Positions 1 to 6,138 of a DNA stretch of 6,757 nt are shown piece by piece. Both the position numbers and the translations under genes were made by a program. The notes beneath the pieces were generated by a model, which did no database searches, was not told the DNA's origin, and saw only the letters and a program-made list of their open reading frames with translations. Each line of letters opens with the position of its first letter. Position 1 is the stretch's first letter. The stretch is from Pseudomonadota bacterium (GTDB lineage: Bacteria; Myxococcota; Polyangia; Polyangiales; Polyangiaceae): NCBI GenBank assembly GCA_023419055.1, contig JAEZYO010000548.1, positions 1 to 6,757 of the forward strand, given 5' to 3'.

Positions 1-400
1 AAGTCCACCGCTTGGTGGAGCCATACACGCTCCAAGAGCCGCTTCGGGTGGGGCCCACGTTGCCCGTGAACGCCAGGACCTCGTATTGGCTGTTCTGATC
101 GACCGACACGGCCAACCAGCCCGAGCGACCCTGATTCAGTCCCTGTGACCAGGAAGCGACGCACAACGCCGGGGAGTTATAGTGACCGCCGGGAATGTTC
201 GTGTTGTCCTCGGGCCTGAGCGGCGCCCAGTTGTTCTTCCAGACACACTCGGGATCGGGCCCGCCGTCCCAACAACGCAGCTCCTGAGACAACGAGCCAG
301 GCGCTCCCGGCGCATCGTCTCCCGCCTCCGCGCCGCAGCCGAGCGCTGCGACACAGAGCGCCGACGCCATCGCATACCGATAGATCCCAAAGCTTCGCAT
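1..400 (-). CDS. Predicted secreted lipoprotein, C-terminus cut by window edge
   Basis: Open frame of 133 codons from an ATG at 400 to the window edge with no stop; the C-terminus lies outside. The start is supported by a clear ribosome site (GGAGG, 6 nt upstream of ATG). The N-terminus is a lipoprotein signal: a short basic stretch, a hydrophobic segment (residues 11-21) and a lipobox-like ALGC with the lipidated cysteine at residue 22. Glycine at +2 would favour the outer membrane under the E. coli rule, which is only a rough guide in myxobacteria. The mature part starts with an acidic Gly/Ala/Pro linker, then a Trp-, Asn- and Ser-rich region with cysteines at 43, 52 and 80, consistent with a disulfide-stabilised extracytoplasmic domain. 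I do not recognise the family. It follows the 99-aa exported-protein gene on the same strand after a 257-bp gap that contains a terminator-like hairpin, so it is probably transcribed separately. Lipoprotein call fairly sure; function unknown. Confidence 0.75.
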   Translation of the reverse strand, partial: MRSFGIYRYAMASALCVAALGCGAEAGDDAPGAPGSLSQELRCWDGGPDPECVWKNNWAPLRPEDNTNIPGGHYNSPALCVASWSQGLNQGRSGWLAVSVDQNSQYEVLAFTGNVGPTRSGSWSVYGSTKRWT

Positions 401-414
401 GTGCTTCCTCCGTC

Positions 415-434
415 AAAAAAGGTGCTGCAACACC
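415..434 (-). terminator. Terminator-like hairpin plus T-run just before the lipoprotein start
   Basis: On the minus strand, GGTGTTGCAGCACC can fold into a 4-5 bp GC-rich stem (GGTG/CACC plus a possible T-G pair) and is followed at once by TTTTTT (415-420 on the plus strand). It ends about 14 nt before the ATG at 400. It could end read-through from the upstream exported-protein gene, or act as an attenuator in the lipoprotein leader. The stem is short, so this is tentative. Confidence 0.35.
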
Positions 435-657
435 AGCCGACTGACAGCGCTCCTGACCCGGTCGCAGCGAGGGGACCCCGGAGGCTCGGATTTCGAGCGC
501 GAAATGCGACGCGATCAATCGGCGTGTCGCAGCGCTGCTTGGTCACTTTCGTCACTCGTGTGATGCCCGGCAACTTCGGTGCTTTGACGCTCGAAGGTGG
601 CCAAAGATCCGAGCTGCCGGGCGTAAGGCGCGAGCGCTCGACTGCTAAGAGCCGGTC

Positions 658-957
658 CTACGCGGCTCCGCGCGTTCGGCGCGTTGCCTTGCGAGCTTGC
701 TTCGCTTTCGCTCCGCTGGCGCGGAGGAGCGTGCCGTTGTGATTGCAGCCGATGGGCACTGCGGTGCGGATATAGGAGGTCGTGCCCGTGGAAGAGAGCG
801 GGTTCGGCTCCGCGCCACTCTCTCCGCTGAGCGCCGCGGCACCCAAGTCGTGAACCATCAGGGAGCTGCTCTGAGCGCCGTCCGCAGCGTTGGCGGCGGC
901 CGCCGTGCCCAGGCTAGCCAGCATCAAAGACCCGACAATCATGCTCTTCTTCTTCAT
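658..957 (-). CDS. Small exported protein with basic C-terminal tail (99 aa)
   Basis: The frame stays open further upstream, but the ATG at 957 is preferred: it follows a strong purine-rich ribosome site (GGAGAGG, about 5 nt upstream) and gives a textbook Sec signal peptide. This has MKKK, a hydrophobic core (residues 5-22) and a likely cleavage ANA|AD after residue 24. The mature chain of about 75 residues has three parts: a Ser/Gly/Ala-rich segment (25-58), a short TSYIRTAVPIGC region with a single cysteine at 71, and a tail (79-99) with eight Arg/Lys and no acidic residue. I recognise no domain. A sigma-54 promoter match lies at 1026-1040 and a predicted leader hairpin and upstream half-sites go with it. 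The single cysteine and cationic tail could suit a secreted peptide, a surface-binding protein or a processed precursor, but none of these is shown. The low-complexity end of the gene (660-725) could also reflect an old frameshift that replaced the original C-terminus. Confidence 0.65.
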   Translation of the reverse strand: MKKKSMIVGSLMLASLGTAAAANAADGAQSSSLMVHDLGAAALSGESGAEPNPLSSTGTTSYIRTAVPIGCNHNGTLLRASGAKAKQARKATRRTRGAA

Positions 958-979
958 TGGAACCTCTCCTCTTTCGTGA

Positions 980-1012
980 CGCGAACCAGCCGCAAACAGG
1001 AGGCGGTTCGCG
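980..1012 (-). promoter_or_regulatory. Leader hairpin at the predicted 5' end of the 99-aa gene mRNA
   Basis: CGCGAACC (980-987) and GGTTCGCG (1005-1012) are perfect 8-bp inverted arms around a 17-nt loop. The stem can extend by GCC/GGC (989-991 / 1002-1004) past one bulged base. The predicted sigma-54 start is near 1014, so the mRNA would begin almost directly with this hairpin and leave the ribosome site at 963-969 free. A role in mRNA stability or translation control is inference. The 188-aa lipoprotein leader carries a comparable structure at the same place. Confidence 0.5.
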
Positions 1013-1025
1013 AACATCCTCTTCA

Positions 1026-1040
1026 GCAAGGGGCATGCCC
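1026..1040 (-). promoter_or_regulatory. Sigma-54 (-24/-12) promoter for the 99-aa exported protein
   Basis: The minus strand reads GGGCATGCCCCTTGC. Against TGGCACG-N4-TTGC it keeps the invariant GG and GC at the correct spacing and matches 9 of 11 conserved positions; the mismatches are the first T and the C before the G. Transcription would start near 1014, giving a leader of about 57 nt before the ATG at 957. A near-identical element (6124-6138) precedes the 188-aa lipoprotein, which makes chance less likely. Confidence 0.7.
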
Positions 1041-1111
1041 GCGGGGGCGAACCTGATACGCGCTTGGAGTCGAGGAAGACGCAGGTCAAAGGCCGGGGCG
1101 CACTCGATACG

Positions 1112-1164
1112 TGTGCCGAAGTCGGCACAAGTGGTGTCGAGTTCGGCACAGATGCGGTGCCAGC
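1112..1164. promoter_or_regulatory. Upstream activator site cluster (GTGCC/GGCAC half-sites)
   Basis: Four half-sites lie here. TGTGCCGA (1112-1119) and TCGGCACA (1122-1129) form a perfect 8-bp dyad around a 2-bp centre. A second TCGGCACA (1143-1150) lies exactly 21 bp, about two helical turns, from the first copy. GTGCC follows at 1157-1161. The block TCGGCACAG-N3-CGGTGCCAGC (1143-1164) recurs with N4 upstream of the 188-aa lipoprotein. The dyad centre is about 106 bp upstream of the sigma-54 start predicted near 1014, a normal distance for an enhancer-binding protein. Which regulator binds is unknown; the FHA activator encoded at 2216-3613 is the obvious candidate. The site also sits about 60-110 bp upstream of the divergent TPR gene. 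Confidence 0.6.
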
Positions 1165-1222
1165 GTGATTCGCCGCACGAGCGCGGCGCGCGAGCACGCA
1201 TCATGTTAATGACTGACAGGCG

Positions 1223-2176
1223 ATGCCCAAGAAGCCGCAGCGTTCGGAGTTGGCTGGTGAGCTCCTCCGGCTGTCGTACGTCGCGTCGACGTCGGGCGAC
1301 CATCAGCTCTCTGAAACGCACGCGCGTGACGCCGTCGTCGCGCTCGCTCGCGCGGGCCGCGGCAGCGAGGTCAGACGGCAGCGCGTGCGCGCATGGCTCG
1401 CCCTGGCTACGAGCGCTCGGCTTCAGGGTCGCTACGCGGACACCTCGAAGTACGCGCTGCGGGCGCTCCGTCTCGCTGAAGCTGCATTCGGGAAGCGCAG
1501 CGTGGAGGTCGCCGCCTGCCTGAACGAGCTCGGGATGAGCTGCAAGTACCGGGGGCGCTTCGTCGAGGGAGCGCGGCTCTACCGCCGGGCCCTTCGCATC
1601 TTCGAGGGGCACTACGGAGCGGACCATCCTGAGCTCGCGCCTCTGCTCCACAACCTCGGCGGGCTCGAGCACGCGCGCGGCCGCGCGGCCCGCGGAGAGC
1701 CGTTTGCGCGCCGCTCCGTGGCGCTGCGGGAGGCGGCGTTCGGGCCCGAGCACCCCCTGGTCGCACAGGATGCCGCAGCGCTCGCCGCCATCCTCGACGC
1801 TCGAGGGAAGCGCCGGGAGGCGGAAGCGCTCTACCGGCGTGCGCTCGACGTCTTCGTGCGCGTGTACGGACCGTCGCACCACGAGGTCGGCTTCACCATG
1901 AGTAACCTCGCCGCGTTGCTGTACGCACAGGGCAAGCTCGACGCTGCGGCACGCCTGTTCCGTAAAGCGATAGGGATGCTGGAGCAGCTCCTCGGCTCGG
2001 CCCATCCGGACCTGGCGCTCGCGATCAACAACCTGGGTGTGCTGCGTCTGAGCCAAGGCAAGCGGGCCGCTGCTCGCCGGCAGCTAGAGCGAGCCCTCTC
2101 GATCTACGAGGCAACGCTCGACCCCGATCACCCTGCGCTCTCGGCCTGCCGAGAGAACCTGCGATCCTGCTCGTGA
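1223..2176 (+). CDS. Kinesin-light-chain-like TPR protein (317 aa)
   Basis: A cytoplasmic protein built of tetratricopeptide repeats of the 42-residue kinesin-light-chain type (TPR_10/TPR_12 style). The repeat is very regular: the closing Gly/Asp falls at residues 90, 132, 174, 216, 258 and 300, exactly 42 apart, and most units begin with a [D/E/A/S]HP-type motif and contain NLG/NLA then a GK/GR turn. A degenerate repeat occupies residues 50-90, and residues 1-49 are helical without clear repeats. No signal peptide, membrane segment or catalytic domain is visible. Such arrays normally bind proteins; in myxobacteria they often sit at the C-terminus of Ser/Thr kinases, so a stand-alone copy beside a kinase/FHA-activator pair may be an adaptor. 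The ATG at 1223 is the first possible start because an in-frame TGA lies at 1214-1216, but the ribosome site is weak (ACAGG). It is convergent with the activator gene, 39 bp apart. Confidence 0.88.
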   Translation: MPKKPQRSELAGELLRLSYVASTSGDHQLSETHARDAVVALARAGRGSEVRRQRVRAWLALATSARLQGRYADTSKYALRALRLAEAAFGKRSVEVAACLNELGMSCKYRGRFVEGARLYRRALRIFEGHYGADHPELAPLLHNLGGLEHARGRAARGEPFARRSVALREAAFGPEHPLVAQDAAALAAILDARGKRREAEALYRRALDVFVRVYGPSHHEVGFTMSNLAALLYAQGKLDAAARLFRKAIGMLEQLLGSAHPDLALAINNLGVLRLSQGKRAAARRQLERALSIYEATLDPDHPALSACRENLRSCS

Positions 2177-2215
2177 TCCCGACCTCTGGCCTCGGGCGCC
2201 AACGCGGCGAGCCGC

Positions 2216-3613
2216 TCACTCCTCGTTTCGTGGCTCGCCTTCGATCTGCGAGTACGTCCGCGAATCGAGCCCTTCACGCTCCATGAAGCGCCGCAATTGA
2301 GTGCGGTGCCAGCCGAGCAGGCGCGCGGTGCGCGAAACGTTGCCCGCTGTGCGACGTAGCAGCTCTTCGACCTTACGCCTCTCCTCGAGCGCGTCGCCGG
2401 CCGGCGACGCTGAGGGCGCTGCAGGGTCCGCGTGAGGCGCTGGGACGGAGGTCGTCCGCGCTGCCAGTGGTTCGTCGAAGGCTAGCCCGGCCTCTTCGTC
2501 CAAGTGGGAAAGTTTGAGGAGCGTGCTGCCGGCCTCGACCGCGGCGTGGCTTGCCTCGCTCATCGCTGCCATCAATTCGCGCACGTTGCCTGGCCAGGCT
2601 CGCAGCAGGCAAGCCTCCACCACCACGGGCGAGAGCTCGAGGGACGAAGACACGCGCGCCGTGGCTCGCTGCATGAGCCAGGGAATTTCCTCCAGTCGCT
2701 GGCGCAGCGCCGGGATGCCGACCGACGGCCGCGCCAGCCGAAAGTAGAGATCCTCGCGGAACTTGCCTTGCCGGACGAGCTCTCGGAGATCGCGCAGCGT
2801 GGCGGAGCAAACCCGGACGTCGACCGAGTGAGCCTGGCTGCTCCCTACGGGAGTGACCTCGCGCAGCTCGAGCACCCGCAGCAGCTTGGCCTGCAGCGCC
2901 AAATCGAGCTCGCCGGCTTCGTCCAGGAACAAGGTGCCGCCGTCGGCGCTGCGGAAGAGCCCAGCCTGGTCGGCGTGAGCGCCCGTGTAGGCGCCCCGCC
3001 TGGCGCCGAACAGGATGGACTCCGCGAGCTCACGAGGGATCGTGGCGCAGTTCACCGCGACGAAGGGGCCCGCCGCGTGCTCGGTGGCCGCGTGATAGAT
3101 GCGGGCGAAGACCTCCTTGCCGACGCCGGTCTCACCCGTCAGGTGTAGATCTCGACCGGCGCGGGCGAGCTGCTCGGTGCGGGTGACGGCTTCACGCAGG
3201 ACGGGTCCGATGACGCTTCCGTGCTCGATGGCGACGCTCGTGCCGAGGTAGGGCCTGACGTCGTGCAAGAGTAAGAAGACGCTGGCGCCGATGCGAAGGA
3301 TGCGAAGCGCGGCGCCGGTCACGCTCCCTTCGATCCGAACGCCGTCGACGAAGGTGCCGTTCTTGCTGCCGAGGTCGGTCACGGTGAAGTCGCCGTCGGC
3401 GTGAGTCACGTGCGCGTGCAGGCGGGAAACCGACGCGTCCTTGAGAGCAATCGGCAGCCCCTCTTGGCGACCGAGCTCGAGCGGCCGCCGCCCGAGCACC
3501 GCCACCGCCATGCAGGGCTCGGTGCCGCTGAAGACCAACGCGATGCCTGGTATGGGCTCGCCCGCGCTCGCGAGACGAGACGAAGGAGCACCTAGTTCAC
3601 TGGTGGAATCCAT
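2216..3613 (-). CDS. FHA-domain sigma-54-dependent transcriptional activator (465 aa)
   Basis: A bacterial enhancer-binding protein with an FHA sensor instead of a receiver domain. Residues 24-118 form the FHA fold: LGR at 47-49, SRLH at 63-66, SKNGT at 83-87, the phosphothreonine-binding residues. Residues 133-360 are the sigma-54 AAA+ motor: Walker A GETGVGKE (160-167), switch Asn in VNCA (188), L1 loop GAYTGA (207-212; Tyr replaces the usual Phe), Walker B FLDE (229-232), arginine-finger segment FREDLYFRL (285-293) and sensor II WPGNVREL (340-347). Sensor I reads ATL where ATN is usual. An Ala/Pro linker (384-408) leads to a Fis-type helix-turn-helix (about 422-450). Length is normal for the class. 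The ATG at 3613 is the first start after an in-frame TGA 27 nt upstream; no good ribosome site is seen. It is divergent from a membrane Ser/Thr kinase, the likely source of the phosphothreonine signal. Sigma-54 promoters for two nearby exported proteins are plausible targets. Confidence 0.95.
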   Translation of the reverse strand: MDSTSELGAPSSRLASAGEPIPGIALVFSGTEPCMAVAVLGRRPLELGRQEGLPIALKDASVSRLHAHVTHADGDFTVTDLGSKNGTFVDGVRIEGSVTGAALRILRIGASVFLLLHDVRPYLGTSVAIEHGSVIGPVLREAVTRTEQLARAGRDLHLTGETGVGKEVFARIYHAATEHAAGPFVAVNCATIPRELAESILFGARRGAYTGAHADQAGLFRSADGGTLFLDEAGELDLALQAKLLRVLELREVTPVGSSQAHSVDVRVCSATLRDLRELVRQGKFREDLYFRLARPSVGIPALRQRLEEIPWLMQRATARVSSSLELSPVVVEACLLRAWPGNVRELMAAMSEASHAAVEAGSTLLKLSHLDEEAGLAFDEPLAARTTSVPAPHADPAAPSASPAGDALEERRKVEELLRRTAGNVSRTARLLGWHRTQLRRFMEREGLDSRTYSQIEGEPRNEE

Positions 3614-3721
3614 GACAAGAAGCGGCGTCTCGGGGGATCACCCCACGGGTTGTGATTGTTAAGCGTATTTTTTAACAGATCCAAGCGAAGGTCTGCGAAC
3701 CTGTAGGACTCAAACGCTCGG
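3614..3721. promoter_or_regulatory. Divergent promoter region between activator and kinase genes
   Basis: This 108-bp gap must hold the starts of both genes unless they are read through. Two small dyads are visible: ATCAC (3637-3641) with GTGAT (3652-3656), and GTTAA (3658-3662) with TTAAC (3672-3676), the second inside a short A/T-rich patch in otherwise GC-rich DNA. TTGTGA (3650-3655), 16 nt before TTAACA (3672-3677), is a poor sigma-70-like pair facing the kinase. No sigma-54 element and no GTGCC half-site occurs here, so the activator does not appear to control its own gene through that site type. Confidence 0.3.
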
Positions 3722-5404
3722 ATGCATAGGTATGGATTGGAGGACAGGGCGGCCGCTCCTCTGTTGCAGGAGGAACGGACCCGGATCTCTGCCCATGCTC
3801 CCACGCCGGTAGAACCGCAGGAGCCGGCGCCGGGCTCTGGCGCGATCTCGCCACGGGAACCACGAACCGCCACGGCGGCGAACTTCTCGGAAGATCATCT
3901 CGCGGTGCAACGGCTGACTCGGCTCGGGATGGTCGCCTGGCCGGCCTTCGTCCTGCTCGACCTCTACATGGTCTTCATGGTCTACCCCGGGGCGCCGCTC
4001 TGGCCGTTCCTCGTCTACCGGATTGTGGGAGAGGTCATGATGGTGGGGCTGCTCTCGTTCAGCCTGTCACCCCGCACGTCGTTGCCGCTGCTGCGGACGC
4101 TCAACGGCGGCATGGCCACCGCCTGCAGCGCGCTCATCTCGCTGATGGCGCTGCACATCGGCGGCGTCTCCTCCGCCTATCTCCACGGCATCTCGATCGT
4201 CATCATGGTGCAATCGATCATGGTGCCCGCACCGTGGCGGGAAATTTTGAAGATTGCTGCGCCTTGTGCGCTCAGCTTTCCCTGCGTCGTCGGCGTGGCC
4301 ATGATGACGCGCGCCGACCAACCGGGGGCCAGTGCCAATCTCATCGCGAGCTTCTTCGCGAACTACACGTTCGTCCTCGGCACCGTGGTCGTCGGCGCGG
4401 CCGCGGGACACACGGTTTGGGCCGCGCGCCTTCAGCTTTACCAATCACGCCGACTCGGCCGTTATCGTCTGGAGGCACGCATCGGCGAAGGCGGCATGAA
4501 CGAGGTCTGGTTGGCCTGGGACCAGAGCCTGCGCCGTCGGGTGGCGTTGAAGATCCTCCGAGTGCTCGAGAGCACGAGCCGGCGCACCGTGGCGCGCTTC
4601 GAGCGCGAAGCGCTCGCGATGAGCCAGCTCAGCTCCCCCAACACCGTGCGTGTGTTCGACTTCGGTGCCAGCGACGACGGCGTGTACTACATCGCGATGG
4701 AGTACCTGAACGGAATGGACCTGGCCAAGCTCGTCCGTAACGTGGGGCCGCTGCCGCCAGAGCGCGTCGTGTACCTCGCCGTGCAGGCTTGCCGTTCCCT
4801 CGCCGAGGCGCACGCCGCCGGGGTGATCCATCGCGACATCAAACCAGCCAATCTGCTCGTGACGCGGCTCGGAGACGAGTTCGACGTGATCAAGGTGCTG
4901 GACTTCGGCATCGCTCAGCTCGGCTCGAACGCAGAGACGGTGCACACCCGAACCATCGCGGGCACGCCGGCGTTCATGGCGCCAGAGGCCTGGCTCAGCG
5001 GACACATCGATCAGCGGAGCGACATCTACTCGCTCGGAGCGACCCTGTACTTTCTCTTGACCGGGGAGACGCCCTTCAGCCACGTGGCGGACAGCAGCTT
5101 GGTAGCGGCACATTTCTCGGGAACGCCCCTTCGGCCCTCCGCGGTGTCGCGTCGGCCCATCCCGAGGGAGCTCGAGGAGGTCGTGCTGCGCTGCCTGGCC
5201 AAGGTTCCAGAGCAGCGCTACGGCACGGTGCAAGACGTCTCCGCGGCGCTCGCGCGCAGCCTGCAAACGACTTGGACCGCGGAGCAGGCTTCCGCGGCGT
5301 GGCACACGCAGCTGGCGCTGCCCTCCATGGCCGAGGGTGGGGCGGCTCCGAAGACACGCACGGAGCCACCCCACGCCGAACCAACGCAGTCGTTCGTGCG
5401 CTGA
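3722..5404 (+). CDS. Membrane Ser/Thr protein kinase, N-terminal six-helix domain (560 aa)
   Basis: A Hanks-type kinase with the reverse of the usual bacterial order: membrane domain first, kinase last. Residues 1-60 are Pro/Ala-rich and probably cytoplasmic. About six hydrophobic helices follow (near 72-89, 92-115, 122-146, 150-170, 175-195, 205-235), resembling the membrane modules fused to signalling enzymes in this group; no named sensor domain is certain. The kinase spans about 248-515: glycine loop GEGGMNEV (255-262; Asn at 260 where Gly is normal), ATP lysine 277 in VALKIL, helix-C glutamate near 296, catalytic loop HRDIKPAN (370-377), DFG 394-396, activation segment with TRTIAGTPAF, APE 420-422, and DIYSLG (434-439). 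All catalytic residues are present, so it should be active. The last 45 residues are Thr/Pro/Ala-rich. The ATG at 3722 is the first start after an in-frame TAG at 3704; the ribosome site is weak. Divergent from the FHA activator, its likely signalling partner. Confidence 0.94.
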   Translation: MHRYGLEDRAAAPLLQEERTRISAHAPTPVEPQEPAPGSGAISPREPRTATAANFSEDHLAVQRLTRLGMVAWPAFVLLDLYMVFMVYPGAPLWPFLVYRIVGEVMMVGLLSFSLSPRTSLPLLRTLNGGMATACSALISLMALHIGGVSSAYLHGISIVIMVQSIMVPAPWREILKIAAPCALSFPCVVGVAMMTRADQPGASANLIASFFANYTFVLGTVVVGAAAGHTVWAARLQLYQSRRLGRYRLEARIGEGGMNEVWLAWDQSLRRRVALKILRVLESTSRRTVARFEREALAMSQLSSPNTVRVFDFGASDDGVYYIAMEYLNGMDLAKLVRNVGPLPPERVVYLAVQACRSLAEAHAAGVIHRDIKPANLLVTRLGDEFDVIKVLDFGIAQLGSNAETVHTRTIAGTPAFMAPEAWLSGHIDQRSDIYSLGATLYFLLTGETPFSHVADSSLVAAHFSGTPLRPSAVSRRPIPRELEEVVLRCLAKVPEQRYGTVQDVSAALARSLQTTWTAEQASAAWHTQLALPSMAEGGAAPKTRTEPPHAEPTQSFVR

Positions 5405-5432
5405 GCAGCGACTCAGCCGGAACGACGTCGAT

Positions 5433-5999
5433 TCAGTTGACCACCGCCTCGGTCCTGACGTTCACCTTCCGCGTCGCGTTCGAAGGGTCCCGGCCCGTGA
5501 ACCCCACGCGGTACGTCTTGCCCGCCTTGAGCTGACTCGTGAAGCTCAGCGCCGGCGGGTTGCAGTAGGCGCTCCAGCCGCCTCCGGCCGCGTGGTACTT
5601 GCCGCTCACGGTCTGGTCGGCGAGCGTGACCCACGAGGAGCCCTGCTTCTCGAACAGGAGGGCGCGCACCTTGCTCGCTTCACACGCCGCCTTGGTACCC
5701 GGATCCGAATCGGCCCAGGTCACGTAAATCCCGCCGGATTGAATGTTGCCGAGACCGACATAGTAGGGAGACAGGTTCGCGATCTCGACGACTTGGCCCT
5801 TGTAGCACTCCGGCGGGTTGTACGTGCGAGGGCTCGTGTAATCCAAGAAGCCCACGCCCTGAGCCGAAATCGGCGCCGTCACGCAGGTCGCGTCGAGGTT
5901 CTCCTCGAGCTCGGCGATCTCTTCGACACTCGCCGTGTCGACAGAGCAGCCCGCGAGCCCCAAACCGATTAGCGCGAAGATGGAGATGTGCTTGATCAT
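5433..5999 (-). CDS. Predicted lipoprotein, four-cysteine beta-rich domain (188 aa)
   Basis: The N-terminus is a compact lipoprotein signal: MIKH, a hydrophobic core, and lipobox LAGC with lipidated Cys18; Ser at +2 suggests the outer membrane under the E. coli rule. An acidic helical linker (24-36) leads to the mature domain, rich in alternating hydrophobic/polar stretches typical of beta strands (70-76, 90-96, 111-117, 122-128, 161-168, 177-186). Cysteines at 39, 65, 106 and 146 could form two disulfides. I recognise no family or catalytic motif; a small beta-sandwich exported protein fits best. The start at 5999 has a GGAAGGGA ribosome site about 10 nt upstream. The gene is convergent with the kinase (28-bp gap) and has its own sigma-54 promoter match at 6124-6138 with a half-site cluster at 6281-6311, a control region like that of the 99-aa exported protein. 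Confidence 0.85.
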   Translation of the reverse strand: MIKHISIFALIGLGLAGCSVDTASVEEIAELEENLDATCVTAPISAQGVGFLDYTSPRTYNPPECYKGQVVEIANLSPYYVGLGNIQSGGIYVTWADSDPGTKAACEASKVRALLFEKQGSSWVTLADQTVSGKYHAAGGGWSAYCNPPALSFTSQLKAGKTYRVGFTGRDPSNATRKVNVRTEAVVN

Positions 6000-6053
6000 T
6001 CGAGTATGTTCCCTTCCAATTAACGCCCACGCGCGACGTGTGTCCGCGCACGA

Positions 6054-6114
6054 ATCCGCGAGTCCGTCGTGCGGCGAGGGCCGCTAGAGCGCGTCCTCGC
6101 GACGATTCGCGGAT
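6054..6114 (-). promoter_or_regulatory. Leader stem-loop at the predicted 5' end of the lipoprotein mRNA
   Basis: ATCCGCGAGTC (6054-6064) and GATTCGCGGAT (6104-6114) are 11-bp inverted arms with one mismatch. A second stem nests inside: GCGAGG (6074-6079) with CCTCGC (6095-6100). The predicted sigma-54 start is near 6112, so the transcript would begin inside this stem, as in the 99-aa gene leader. A function in mRNA stability or translation control is inferred only. Confidence 0.42.
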
Positions 6115-6123
6115 GGCCTTAGA

Positions 6124-6138
6124 GCAACGGGCATGCCA
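6124..6138 (-). promoter_or_regulatory. Sigma-54 (-24/-12) promoter for the 188-aa lipoprotein
   Basis: The minus strand reads TGGCATGCCCGTTGC, matching TGGCACG-N4-TTGC at 10 of 11 conserved positions with invariant GG and GC at the right spacing. Transcription would start near 6112, leaving a leader of about 113 nt. It shares the core GGCATGCCC and TTGC with the promoter of the 99-aa exported protein at 1026-1040. Confidence 0.75.

Noticed and set aside
464..478. Possible sigma-54 promoter for the left lipoprotein (GGGTCCCCTCGCTGC, minus strand)
   Set aside because: Only the GG, GC and a few other positions fit. A second weak candidate at 570-584 lacks the invariant GG. No half-site cluster accompanies either.
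182..742. 186-codon open frame on the plus strand
   Set aside because: It overlaps two minus-strand genes with signal peptides and ribosome sites, and its composition is the Arg-rich pattern of a shadow frame.
755..767. GGCAC-TGCG-GTGC, resembling the activator half-site pair
   Set aside because: It lies inside the coding region of the 99-aa protein, the spacing differs, and isolated GGCAC/GTGC pairs are expected by chance in GC-rich DNA.
914..2056. 380-codon open frame on the minus strand opposite the TPR gene
   Set aside because: It has no recognisable domain, is rich in Arg/Glu/Ala as expected for a GC-rich shadow frame, and runs over the clear 42-residue TPR repeats and the control region at 1026-1164.
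4445..5374. 309-codon open frame on the minus strand opposite the kinase domain
   Set aside because: The plus strand encodes all the kinase motifs here; the opposite frame shows no motif.
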